Below are positions 13,347 to 20,595 of a DNA stretch of 22,090 bases, one piece after another. Below the pieces are notes generated by a model that worked only from the letters and a program-made list of their open reading frames with translations, was not told the origin of the DNA and did not search any database. Source of the stretch: a virus. The position numbers and the translations under genes are program-made. Location of the stretch: the IMG/VR virus record IMGVR_UViG_3300037491_000133, positions 1 to 22,090 of that record; one strand, given 5' to 3'. Position 1 is the first letter of the stretch. Each line of letters begins with the position of its first letter.

Positions 13347-14846
13347 TCAGCCGTTGGCGATGTTGGTGATCACACCCATTGCAAACGGGGCGTAGACCGC
13401 CAGCACCTCTTCGGCGTAGACCCCCACCTGGCGCTGGCGGGTGACGATCGGCCAGTCGATCTGGTAATAGTCCTGCCGCGTCTTGATCTCCGCGACGTTG
13501 GGAACCTCATTCGACTGGTACTGGATCGGCAGGTTCTCGGCCCATCCGATGATTGTGCCGGGCGGGACCCGCGGGTGGATCTTGATCGGGATCCGCAGAC
13601 CGCCGTAGATCGCGAACGGATTGTAGTAGAATTGCACGGTGCCCGATGCCGTCAGCTGATACTCCCCCTCGCTGCCGTCGGCTGGCGTGTCGTAGCGCAG
13701 CAGCGGACCCGACGCGTTGGAGAGCACCTTGGTGGTGATGTTTTTGAGCTCCTGGGCGTTGACGTAAAGCACGGTCGGCGACAATTCGAAATTGTTCCAC
13801 ATCGTCTGGAACATCGTGTCGATCTCATTGACCGAGCCGCGGCCCGAAGGGGTCAGCGTCGTGCCGGTCCCAGGAGTGCCGGTCGCTAGCGTATTGACGT
13901 ATGCGTTGGAGCCGTTTTTTAGCGCGGTCGTCAACAGCCCGTCATAGGCGTAGCTTGGGTTCGCGGAATTGTCCGCGGTAACTGCCGACTGCAGCTGCAT
14001 GCCGGTGAGGAGCGGCGCCGACACCGCCAGGCTGTTCAATGTCGTGATGGCCTGTAGGGTTTCGGTTCCGGTCGAGGTCGAGATGTACCAGGCATAAGCG
14101 ACCGCCCCCTGGATCGGGGTGACGCTGCAAAACAGTGACTGGCCCAGAGTGACTGGCTGGCTCGCTTCGCCGCTGATGTTCGACGAGCCGCCGTTGAGCG
14201 TAAAGGTCTTGCCGTCGACCCCCGTGACCACCTTGGTCGTGGCGACGCCCGCAGCGACGCTGGAGTTTTGGTATCCTTCAAGGGTCAGGGCGACGACTTT
14301 GACAAAATAGGTCGCGGCCGGCAGCGTCGCGGCGCTGCCCGAGGCGGATAGGGTTGGGGTCGCCGGCGTTCCGAGCGACAACGACGCATTGCCGGCGAGG
14401 ATCGCCATCTCCTCCTTCAGCATCATCTTTTGCAAGAGCCGAAAAGTCATTCGCGCCTGGATGTCTTCGAACTCCCGGCCGGCGGAAATCGCTTCGAACG
14501 TCGCGGCGTCCTCCTCGCCGATCGTGACAAACGTCGCGGACTTGCTCGAAGTCGAATACGACATCTGGCCCGAACGCTGACCTTCCGGGACCCAGCCCAT
14601 CGCGTCGAAGCCGGAACCGATGATGGCATTTACCTGGCGCCAATTGGTCGCCGTGCCGGTGCCGCCGCCAACCCGCGGCATGACGTTGCGGATCGGGGTG
14701 ACAAACGGATAGAGATTTTTCGCCGGGGCCTGGAGGTCGTAGGCGACCAAACCGGTCGCCGTGGAGATCGACTTGGCGAGACTGCCGTCCGGTGACGCCA
14801 AAGCCCTCTTCAAAAGCTCCAGGGATTCCTGGGTAATCGAACTCAT
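13347..14846 (-). CDS. Major capsid protein (HK97 fold) with inserted Ig/Fn3-like domain
   Basis: The 499-aa protein follows the protease gene. It has HK97-type parts: an N-terminal arm, then PFVTPIRNVMPRVGGGTG, NWRQVNAI, the helix ATFEAISAGREFEDIQARM through KMMLKEEMAILAGN, and C-terminal core segments including VLYVNAQELKNIT and QVGVYAEEVLAVYAPFAMGV. Residues about 157-280 interrupt the core with a beta-rich Ser/Thr/Gly segment (TPTLSASGSAATLPAATYFV and QGAVAYAWYISTSTG) that looks like an Ig/Fn3-type domain, probably displayed on the capsid surface. ATG 14846 has a strong GGGAGGA about 7 nt upstream, fitting high expression; the extension to 14978 is discarded. It corresponds to RcGTA g5. 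Confidence 0.9.
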   Translation of the reverse strand: MSSITQESLELLKRALASPDGSLAKSISTATGLVAYDLQAPAKNLYPFVTPIRNVMPRVGGGTGTATNWRQVNAIIGSGFDAMGWVPEGQRSGQMSYSTSSKSATFVTIGEEDAATFEAISAGREFEDIQARMTFRLLQKMMLKEEMAILAGNASLSLGTPATPTLSASGSAATLPAATYFVKVVALTLEGYQNSSVAAGVATTKVVTGVDGKTFTLNGGSSNISGEASQPVTLGQSLFCSVTPIQGAVAYAWYISTSTGTETLQAITTLNSLAVSAPLLTGMQLQSAVTADNSANPSYAYDGLLTTALKNGSNAYVNTLATGTPGTGTTLTPSGRGSVNEIDTMFQTMWNNFELSPTVLYVNAQELKNITTKVLSNASGPLLRYDTPADGSEGEYQLTASGTVQFYYNPFAIYGGLRIPIKIHPRVPPGTIIGWAENLPIQYQSNEVPNVAEIKTRQDYYQIDWPIVTRQRQVGVYAEEVLAVYAPFAMGVITNIANG

Positions 14847-14870
14847 TTGCAGTTCCTCCCGATAGGGGGG

Positions 14871-14898
14871 CAAAGAAAAACCCGCCCGCAGGCGGGTT
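14871..14898 (-). terminator. Terminator-like hairpin between protease and capsid genes
   Basis: On the minus strand, an 8-bp perfect stem (AACCCGCC / GGCGGGTT, 14898-14879) with a TGCG loop is followed directly by TTTCTTTG, the form of an intrinsic terminator. It lies 21 nt after the protease stop and about 25 nt before the capsid start. There is no room for a promoter between hairpin and capsid gene, so it probably acts as a partial terminator, a processing or stability hairpin, or is overridden by antitermination. Confidence 0.7.
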
Positions 14899-14919
14899 GG
14901 ATTACGGCCGAAGCCGGAC

Positions 14920-16614
14920 TTACTCGCCGCGCATTTCCCTTGCTGTCGCCAGACCGGGCGGCTGGATCGGACGGGCATGGCTCGCCTTGATCAAGGTCAA
15001 CGTCTGCTCTTCCTTGCTCATGCGAGAGAAGGCCGTGGCAAGCTCGTCCGATGACAGGGCGTCGCCGCCGGCGTCTTGCTGTTTGGAGATCGCGGTGATG
15101 TTCTTAGCGACCGCCAGCGGCGGCAGCGGCGTGCGCGCGATATCTTCGACCCGTTTCGTCAGCTGGTCGAGCCGCGGCACGATGTCGGTTAAGGTCGCGA
15201 TCAGCGCCGCCTTTTCGGGTCGCTCGCCGGCCAGCAGCTTGGAGAGGTTCCCCATTGCGGCCTTACCGGACTCGAATTCCGTTCCTTGCGTTGCCGTCTC
15301 TGCCGTATATCCGGCGGCGTCGCACTTTGCTCCTGCGGCCACCAAGTGATCGTGCGCGTTTGCGAGATGGCCTAATGTCTCTTGCGAATGACGGGCCCCG
15401 GCCTTGGCGGCCGCGCAGCACGCGCCGTCCGTAAGCTTGCCGACGCAGTCGTGCGCGACGTCCATCAACGCCTGATGGCTGTGCCCTCTTTTGCCCAATG
15501 CCGTTGCGATCATTTCCAATACGCCGTCGGTATCGGCCGATGCCGGGTACGGCGCGGTATTGACCGTGGCGTTGGCGTCGGGGTGGTACTCCGCCGCCGG
15601 CGGGCGAACCATCGGGACCCGCGTCTCGGGATTGCGTGCGGTGTCGACCGTCGCTTCCTCGCTCGGCGCGGCCCCGGCGAACTGCAGCGCGTCACGGGCT
15701 TTGGCAATGTGGCTCCGTTCAACGAACAGCAAGCCACCCATTCCCATGCATTTGTCGACGGCATCGTAGGCGAGGTCGAGGAGCGCTTGGTCGCCCTCGC
15801 TGTGCTTGGACTTGGCGAGGATCGCGGCGGCGAGCTTCTGCAATTCCGGGCTTCGGCTGTCGCACAACTCCGCCACGAGCCCCGCCGCCCTGCCGGCTGC
15901 CATGGCTATAACAGCCGGGACATTTGGATTCTCTGGATCCCCGACAAGCTCAGTGTCGTTCAGGATTTCGCTGGTCTCCTCCGCGACCAATGCGTTCAGA
16001 AACCCGCACAGCTCGGCGATGATCGCCTGCAATCTCGCCGGCTGAGGCGAGCCGTCACCCTCCATCGCCGCTTCGGCCGAAAGGTTATCCTTGAGCCAGT
16101 TCAGATCAAGGATGATGCGCGCGACGTGACCCACATCACACGACGCCTTTGTCAAGGCGGCACGGGTGGCGCCGCGCCCCGAACGCTTGTTGTGAGCCGA
16201 GGGCGGGCCGTCTTTATCAATTTTCGCTCGCCAGGCGGCGATAATTGCCGCCTTTATCTCTTCGAGTTGCGCATCGCTGTATCTTTGCGCGTTGCTTGGC
16301 CGATTGATGAAGTTCCAGGCGGCGCGAATATGTGCTTCTGTGTCGATCGGATAGCGCTTCTTGCCGTCGGCTTGATAACCCGGGTCTGCGTATTCCGCAT
16401 CGGCCTGCGAAGTTTGCTCTCCGGGTTTGTCTTGGACCTGATCCAGCACGTCTTCGGCGCTGGCGAGCGCGTTTCGCGCTGCGGCGATCAAATCGCGGCC
16501 CGAACCGGTGAGCTTCGACTGACACCTCAGCGCGTCGGCCTTGGCAAGGTGGCGATGCTCGGGCACGCCGCACGCCCAGATCTGGAATGGCGGGTTGAAC
16601 CGGGTCTCCGGCAT
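14920..16614 (-). CDS. Possible internal start giving a scaffold-only product
   Basis: Met145 of the protease-scaffold gene (ATG 16614) is preceded by AGGAG at 16627-16623, an 8-nt spacing. It falls just after the protease domain. Initiation here would make a 564-aa product lacking the protease, comparable to the nested scaffold of lambda C/Nu3. Only the Shine-Dalgarno match and the domain boundary support it. Confidence 0.35.
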   Translation of the reverse strand: MPETRFNPPFQIWACGVPEHRHLAKADALRCQSKLTGSGRDLIAAARNALASAEDVLDQVQDKPGEQTSQADAEYADPGYQADGKKRYPIDTEAHIRAAWNFINRPSNAQRYSDAQLEEIKAAIIAAWRAKIDKDGPPSAHNKRSGRGATRAALTKASCDVGHVARIILDLNWLKDNLSAEAAMEGDGSPQPARLQAIIAELCGFLNALVAEETSEILNDTELVGDPENPNVPAVIAMAAGRAAGLVAELCDSRSPELQKLAAAILAKSKHSEGDQALLDLAYDAVDKCMGMGGLLFVERSHIAKARDALQFAGAAPSEEATVDTARNPETRVPMVRPPAAEYHPDANATVNTAPYPASADTDGVLEMIATALGKRGHSHQALMDVAHDCVGKLTDGACCAAAKAGARHSQETLGHLANAHDHLVAAGAKCDAAGYTAETATQGTEFESGKAAMGNLSKLLAGERPEKAALIATLTDIVPRLDQLTKRVEDIARTPLPPLAVAKNITAISKQQDAGGDALSSDELATAFSRMSKEEQTLTLIKASHARPIQPPGLATAREMRGE

Positions 16615-17046
16615 GCATGAAGCTCCTGCTGCTTTCCAGTAATCGAAAACCGCTTCGGGATTGGCTGGACGATCTACAAGGGAAATCTCGTTGAGCACGA
16701 GGCCGGTAATCGTCTTCGAATCGGTCGGATCGCGCTGGGTTATACGGCCGCCGATCGAATAGCCCTTGTAGACGCCCTCGACGACCTTCTGCCACGCTTG
16801 ATCATCGACAATCTTGGCTCCGATATAGAGGCCCTTGTCGTCAATAGCCGCTTCTTTGGCTACGCCGACCGCCGACAGCTGGTGCATCTCTCGGATGTTG
16901 GCGAATTGCATGTAGTCGCCGAGCGCCGCCACGAGGGCGTCGCGCTTGACAATCTCGCCCTGGTCGTCGCGCGCTTCGGTCGAGGCATAGCCCCACACCT
17001 CGCGGCGCTCGGCGTCGACCTTGGCGATCGGCAGATAAATCTTCAT
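14920..17046 (-). CDS. Prohead protease (XkdF-like) fused to a scaffold-like helical region
   Basis: The 708-aa protein starts with an XkdF-type protease domain (about 1-140): REVWGYASTEARDDQGEIV, MHQ with His55, KGLYIGAKIVDDQAW, KGYSIGGR with candidate catalytic Ser97, and EISLVDRPANPEA. Residues about 229-275 (KKRYPIDTEAHIRAAWNFIN and the following helix) form a small domain often found with such proteases. The rest is Ala-rich and helical, ending in a likely coiled coil (LDQLTKRVEDIA), suggesting an internal scaffold cleaved at maturation. Residues about 410-458 and 517-573 are a divergent duplication. ATG 17046 has AGGA 8 nt upstream; the extension to 17115 is not needed. The fusion is large for a prohead protease. 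It should assemble with, and trim, the capsid. Confidence 0.85.
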   Translation of the reverse strand: MKIYLPIAKVDAERREVWGYASTEARDDQGEIVKRDALVAALGDYMQFANIREMHQLSAVGVAKEAAIDDKGLYIGAKIVDDQAWQKVVEGVYKGYSIGGRITQRDPTDSKTITGLVLNEISLVDRPANPEAVFDYWKAAGASCMPETRFNPPFQIWACGVPEHRHLAKADALRCQSKLTGSGRDLIAAARNALASAEDVLDQVQDKPGEQTSQADAEYADPGYQADGKKRYPIDTEAHIRAAWNFINRPSNAQRYSDAQLEEIKAAIIAAWRAKIDKDGPPSAHNKRSGRGATRAALTKASCDVGHVARIILDLNWLKDNLSAEAAMEGDGSPQPARLQAIIAELCGFLNALVAEETSEILNDTELVGDPENPNVPAVIAMAAGRAAGLVAELCDSRSPELQKLAAAILAKSKHSEGDQALLDLAYDAVDKCMGMGGLLFVERSHIAKARDALQFAGAAPSEEATVDTARNPETRVPMVRPPAAEYHPDANATVNTAPYPASADTDGVLEMIATALGKRGHSHQALMDVAHDCVGKLTDGACCAAAKAGARHSQETLGHLANAHDHLVAAGAKCDAAGYTAETATQGTEFESGKAAMGNLSKLLAGERPEKAALIATLTDIVPRLDQLTKRVEDIARTPLPPLAVAKNITAISKQQDAGGDALSSDELATAFSRMSKEEQTLTLIKASHARPIQPPGLATAREMRGE
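15322..15819 (-). repeat. Duplicated helical module within the scaffold region
   Basis: Copy A (residues about 410-458, 15819-15673) and copy B (residues about 517-575, 15498-15322) share HS, then QALLDLAYDAVDK versus QALMDVAHDCVGK, then HIAKARDALQFAGA versus HLANAHDHLVAAGA. Copy B has an extra Cys/Ala-rich stretch (GACCAAAKAGARHS). The duplication is visible at protein level only. Confidence 0.65.
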
Positions 17047-17131
17047 TGCGGTGTCCTGGTTTGCAAAGCGAGCTGGGCTTGCCGGGGTCGGTGGAGGCCC
17101 GAGATCGGTGGACAAGCTTTCGGGGCGTTGA

Positions 17132-17509
17132 CTACACGGTTGACGGCGCGCAAAGCACGGTTGAGTAAAGCTTTAAAATCCGGCCGTCGCTGAGCGTCGC
17201 TCCCGCCTCGAGTATATACGTTGCACCGACTGCCGAGCCCGGCATCCCGCCGATCGTGGCAACCGAAAAAAAGCCTGTCTTGGTCTGTAGTGACCCGTCG
17301 AGCGGAGAGCGGAGCTGGATTATCGTCTCGGCCGAAGCCGCCAAAATTCTCGCTTGTGGCGTCGGGTCGATCGCGGTTTGAAACGGCGCGAGCGTGCAGG
17401 TCCAATTTGTCGACCGAATTGTCGCCGATCCCACATCGGCAGTGAAGTCGAAGGCGAAATTATCGATTTCGCCGGCCTCGATCGGGTCGAACGCCATCGG
17501 CAGTCGCAT
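17132..17509 (-). CDS. Small structural protein, possible fibre-tail adaptor
   Basis: The 125-aa protein (start MRLPMAFDPIEAGEIDNFAF) is strand-rich throughout (FTADVGSATIRSTNWTCTLA, AETIIQLRSP, GATYILEAGATLSDGRILKL). The pattern of a short beta protein with a DVGSATI/WTC block resembles small alphaproteobacterial phage proteins annotated as fibre-tail adaptors, but I cannot confirm this. I chose ATG 17509, which has CGGAG 9 nt upstream and starts 2 nt after the stop of the glycine-rich gene; ATG 17497 is an alternative. The long frame to 17920 is a shadow. Neighbours support a role in attaching the large glycine-rich protein to the virion. An 85-nt gap without clear signals separates it from the protease gene. 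Confidence 0.7.
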   Translation of the reverse strand: MRLPMAFDPIEAGEIDNFAFDFTADVGSATIRSTNWTCTLAPFQTAIDPTPQARILAASAETIIQLRSPLDGSLQTKTGFFSVATIGGMPGSAVGATYILEAGATLSDGRILKLYSTVLCAPSTV

Positions 17510-17511
17510 TT

Positions 17512-19395
17512 TCAGCTTCTCCGCAGGAGGCGAATTCGCCCTGGTGTCGCGAGCAATCGAACGCGGTTCGGCCCGTTTTGCACCGACACCAGCACAGCCG
17601 CGGGAACCCCGACGCTCTCCAGCGGGACTAGGGAATCGGCTACTACTGTGGTTCCACCTGACATCAGCTCGTATGGAAAACCGGCGTCGCGCAAAAGGCC
17701 GCCAACCGCTTCTGCGCAAGCCACGTCGTCCCGGCGAATGGTGCCGGACCATTCGAGCTGCCCGTCTTGGTTTGCGATGAGGACGGCAGTTGTCTCGATC
17801 TCTGAGCCAGAATCCCTCGCCAGCGCCGCGGCCCATTCGGCGGGTATCGCAGTGTCGCGCGCCACCAGCACCCCACCCGACCATTCGACCGAGGTCGGTC
17901 CGTCCAGCCCGGCTGTGCAAACAAACTCAACCCTTAATGCGGGGTCGGCCTGTACTGCCCTAAGCGCCTCCAATGGCGCTCCTCGATCGAGCACGACGCG
18001 ACCTCCGGTCTCGCCCGGCGCCCCGAGGTCACGCAGCACCCCGGCGGCCAGCTCAGCCGGCAGGTTCGGGTCGGCCGCAAGGCGCGCCAGCCCTTCGGCG
18101 CGCAGGCCGGGATTGGCGACTGTGCGCGCCATGATTTCGACCGGAAACAGATTGTCGCCGGCGACCGTGTTGCCGGAGGCGAGCCACTCGGCGGGGCCAA
18201 AGCCGTCGCGCCGTGGCGTCGCCAGAAACTCAACTGGGTAGCCGCCCGTAGCATAGCTGATCACGATCAGCCCTGCGGCCCCGTTGCCGCCACGTGCCGC
18301 GCCCGCTGTCGCAACATTGCCGGAACCGCCGCCGCCCGCGCCATAGAGGCCGCCGTCGCCGCCCTGACCGCCCGTGGTGGCTGTGCCGAGGCCGGAGCCG
18401 CCGCCGCCACCGCCGCCGCAGCCCCATATACCCCATTCCGAGCCGTTACCGCCGGCGCCGCCGGGCGAGGCAGTGGTCTCGCTGCCGACGCCGTCCATCA
18501 CCGCACCCGAGCCGCCGCCGCCGGTGCTCGCTGTCCCGGGGTTGCCTGGGACCGTGCTGTTGCTGCCGGCGAGTGCTGTCACATAGGCGCCGCCGCCGCT
18601 GCCGCCTGGCCCGTTGCCGCCGGAACCGGAGTGGTAGCCCGAGCCGAGCCCGCCGCCGACGCTCGAATTGGCGCCGGCGCCGCCGTTGTCGGCGCCGCCG
18701 CCACCGCCACCGCCGGGGTTGGTGCTTTCGCCCGCCGCCCCGCCGTTGCCCACGGGGCCGGCGGCCCCACCGCCGCCCGATCCGCCGTCCGAGCCCTGCG
18801 AATTATTGCCGCCCTGGCCGCCGGCGAAGGTCAGGCTCGCGGCCGAACCGCCGCCAGTACCCCCGGCGCCGCCGCCGCTATAAGGGCCGGAGAGCTGGTA
18901 GCCGGCCGCGCCGCCACCCCCACCAGCGGCATTGACGAGTGCGCTCGCAAAGCTGGCTCCGCCAAACCACGTGCCGCTGCCGGCGCTGCCGACCCCGGTC
19001 GAGTTGCTTCCCTGCCCCGCGGCGCCGCCGGCGCCACCATGGCCGATCCCGATGTTGACCGTTTGGCCCGGCGTCAACGCGAGATTGACCGCCTTCGCAT
19101 AGCCGCCGCCGCCACCACCCGCCGCTGGGCTATTGACGTAACCGGTGCCGCCGCCGCCGCCGTCGCCGACGCACTCGACCGTGTTGTTGGCGCTGTTCCA
19201 ATCGGCCGGGACCGTCCAGTTCGACCCCGATGTCAGAACGACGCGAGCCGTGCCCGCCGGCGCGGAACGCACCAGGCGCCCGAGAAGCTCGACCCCGAGG
19301 CGCGCGTCGACCGCGACAGAAGTGGTGCCGGCCCCCCCTGCGGCGGCAGCTGCCGTCGCGACCGTCGCCGGCGCCGGCGCGCCACCCCAGATCAT
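17512..19395 (-). CDS. Glycine-rich fibre/adhesin-like protein with 14-residue C-terminal repeats
   Basis: The 627-aa protein has three parts. Residues 1-50 are Ala-rich with one stretch (GVELLGRLVRSAPA) resembling the C-terminal repeats. Residues about 50-385 form a glycine-rich domain opened by NWTVPADWNSANNTVECVGDG and closed by GAAGLIVISYA, like the Gly-rich domains of phage tail fibres and adhesins, whose Gly runs can pack as polyglycine II helices. Residues 387-604 are 15 tandem copies of a 14-residue unit with consensus P-(V/A)-E-(W/F/L) and an Asp near position 11. ATG 19395 lies 12 nt after the previous stop with GAGGG upstream. A virion surface or receptor-binding role is likely but inferred; where it sits on the particle is unknown, and its gene is unusually upstream of the capsid genes. 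Confidence 0.8.
   Translation of the reverse strand: MIWGGAPAPATVATAAAAAGGAGTTSVAVDARLGVELLGRLVRSAPAGTARVVLTSGSNWTVPADWNSANNTVECVGDGGGGGTGYVNSPAAGGGGGGYAKAVNLALTPGQTVNIGIGHGGAGGAAGQGSNSTGVGSAGSGTWFGGASFASALVNAAGGGGGAAGYQLSGPYSGGGAGGTGGGSAASLTFAGGQGGNNSQGSDGGSGGGGAAGPVGNGGAAGESTNPGGGGGGGADNGGAGANSSVGGGLGSGYHSGSGGNGPGGSGGGAYVTALAGSNSTVPGNPGTASTGGGGSGAVMDGVGSETTASPGGAGGNGSEWGIWGCGGGGGGGSGLGTATTGGQGGDGGLYGAGGGGSGNVATAGAARGGNGAAGLIVISYATGGYPVEFLATPRRDGFGPAEWLASGNTVAGDNLFPVEIMARTVANPGLRAEGLARLAADPNLPAELAAGVLRDLGAPGETGGRVVLDRGAPLEALRAVQADPALRVEFVCTAGLDGPTSVEWSGGVLVARDTAIPAEWAAALARDSGSEIETTAVLIANQDGQLEWSGTIRRDDVACAEAVGGLLRDAGFPYELMSGGTTVVADSLVPLESVGVPAAVLVSVQNGPNRVRLLATPGRIRLLRRS
17584..18237 (-). 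repeat. Fifteen tandem 14-residue (42-nt) repeats in the glycine-rich protein
   Basis: A Glu recurs at residues 389, 403, 420, 434, 448, 462, 476, 490, 504, 520, 534, 548, 562, 576 and 593. Spacing is 14, except three steps lengthened by 2-3 residues. Units include PVEFLATPRRDGFG, RAEGLARLAADPNL, PAELAAGVLRDLGA, PLEALRAVQADPAL and PAEWAAALARDSGS. Asp or Asn occupies position 11 in most copies and moves to 13-14 in the longer ones. DNA copies are well diverged. Confidence 0.85.
18271..19167 (-). repeat. Low-complexity Gly-coding tract
   Basis: About 300 codons dominated by GGC/GGT/GGG glycine codons interspersed with Ala, Ser, Asn. On the plus strand it appears as GCCGCC-type runs and opens false Pro/Arg/Ala-rich frames. 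It encodes the Gly-rich domain of the fibre-like protein. Confidence 0.85.
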
Positions 19396-19407
19396 CGCCG
19401 CGGGCCC

Positions 19408-20223
19408 TCAGCCGACCAGGCCGTAGAGAAAGACGCCGACGCTGTTCGTGTCCGTGGTCTGGCACTGGGCGCGCGCGACGAGCCGCTTGCCGGCCGGGAT
19501 GTTGCACGGGAACCAGTCGGTGCCGCCGGGGCCAAAGCCGCCGGTCGCGAGCTGGGTCGCGAACTTGATGCCGAGCGACACCTCGTTGCCCGACGTGCCC
19601 ATGCCGAGCTCGAACATCGCGTTCATCGTGCCGAGCCCGACGCCGAGGTCGTCGAGCCGCATCATCAGCGCCGCCAGCCGGTTTGGGGTCGAGGCCATGA
19701 CCTGCGTCCACCCGGTCAAGGTCGAGCCGTTGAGCGTGATCGTGTTGGTCGGGTCGCTGCCGGTGAGGTCGGTCGCGCAAATCTGCTTTGAGAAGCCGGC
19801 GAGCATGCGCCCGTCGCCGGCATAGCCGAGGGTCGACACCGACAAGGTGCCGCCGCCGGCCGAGGACTGGCAGCGGGCATAGAGGGTGGCACCCTTCTTG
19901 ACCTTGACCGGGATGTAGACGAACTGCCGGTCGGCGGTGTAGCTGCCCGCCGCCTGCGGGTCGAAAAACAGGTTCGCGGCGACGACTTCCTGGGCTGTGT
20001 TGTCGGCGGCGATGTCGGTCAGGTACCTCACGGTGCCTCCGCCCGAATTGCCGGTGATCGCTACATAAAACCCGTCATATTCGAACCCGGTGGCCCCGCC
20101 GAGCGCGATATAGCTGCCCTTGGTGTTGGCGGTGCCGCTCGCCGTGACGGACGTGCCGATGCCGGACGAGAGCCCTTGGGTTTCATAGCGCGCCGAGGCG
20201 GCGAGCGGCTGTCCGAAGCCCAT
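19408..20223 (-). CDS. Two-domain beta-rich structural protein
   Basis: I do not recognise a named family. The 271-aa product appears to hold two related beta-sandwich halves. The first (about 30-136) ends IPVKVKKGATLYARCQSS then LSVSTLGYAG; the second (about 175-271) ends CNIPAGKRLVARAQCQTT then VGVFLYGLVG. Both place a Lys/Gly turn, an AR.QC strand and a final aromatic-Gly strand at the same place. ATG 20223 lies 3 nt after the previous stop. It lies between a 122-aa structural gene and the glycine-rich gene and probably forms part of the same surface appendage or decoration. Confidence 0.75.
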   Translation of the reverse strand: MGFGQPLAASARYETQGLSSGIGTSVTASGTANTKGSYIALGGATGFEYDGFYVAITGNSGGGTVRYLTDIAADNTAQEVVAANLFFDPQAAGSYTADRQFVYIPVKVKKGATLYARCQSSAGGGTLSVSTLGYAGDGRMLAGFSKQICATDLTGSDPTNTITLNGSTLTGWTQVMASTPNRLAALMMRLDDLGVGLGTMNAMFELGMGTSGNEVSLGIKFATQLATGGFGPGGTDWFPCNIPAGKRLVARAQCQTTDTNSVGVFLYGLVG

Positions 20224-20226
20224 CCG

Positions 20227-20595
20227 TCACGTCCCGTAGAGGTTGTAGACCGCCCACTGGTAGGCGCGAGCGGTGCCGGCGGTCTGGTTGATCGTGACTT
20301 TCCAGGCGTTGACTGCCGGGACCGCCGGCAATGGCGGGCACGGGTCGCCCTGGGCATTGGCGAACGCCATGTAGGCCTGCTGCACCAGCGACGCGCTTGA
20401 ATTCGCCTGGTTGTAGTAGCGCACCTCGAGCACGTCGCCGTCGGCCATGTTCGAGAGGTCGATCTGCAGCTGAAAGCTGCCGCCCTGGGAGAGGCTCGTC
20501 GCGGAGGCGAGCGTCGTCTCGGTGCCGACAACAGGCGTCGTGCTGCCGCTCGCCGGGTTCGGCGACAAGAGAGTAGTGATGATGGGCGCGGTCAT
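20227..20595 (-). CDS. Hypothetical beta-rich structural protein, 122 aa
   Basis: I do not recognise this protein. The N-terminal third is Ser/Thr/Pro-rich (LLSPNPASGSTTPVVGTETT). Strands follow (SFQLQIDLSNMADGDVLEVR) and the end is WKVTINQTAGTARAYQWAVY. The composition and the 'ADGDVLEVRYY' pattern resemble small virion beta-sandwich proteins. ATG 20595 has only a weak GGACGG upstream. It is followed by the two-domain beta protein after 3 nt. A capsid-decoration or appendage role is an inference from company. Confidence 0.72.
   Translation of the reverse strand: MTAPIITTLLSPNPASGSTTPVVGTETTLASATSLSQGGSFQLQIDLSNMADGDVLEVRYYNQANSSASLVQQAYMAFANAQGDPCPPLPAVPAVNAWKVTINQTAGTARAYQWAVYNLYGT

Noticed and set aside
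15382-16620. 412-codon plus-strand frame opposite the protease-scaffold gene
   Set aside because: It has no plausible domains and is biased to Arg, Gly and Val. The minus frame has clear XkdF motifs and a ribosome-binding site.
17510-17920. N-terminal extension of the small adaptor-like gene to 17920
   Set aside because: The added 137 residues are Arg/Gly-rich shadow of the repeat gene. ATG 17509 has a proper ribosome-binding site and starts just after the previous stop.
17354-19791. Plus-strand frames opposite the glycine-rich gene, rich in Pro, Arg and Ala
   Set aside because: The GCC/CCG composition of the antisense Gly tract forces these residues. The minus frame carries the ordered 14-residue repeats.
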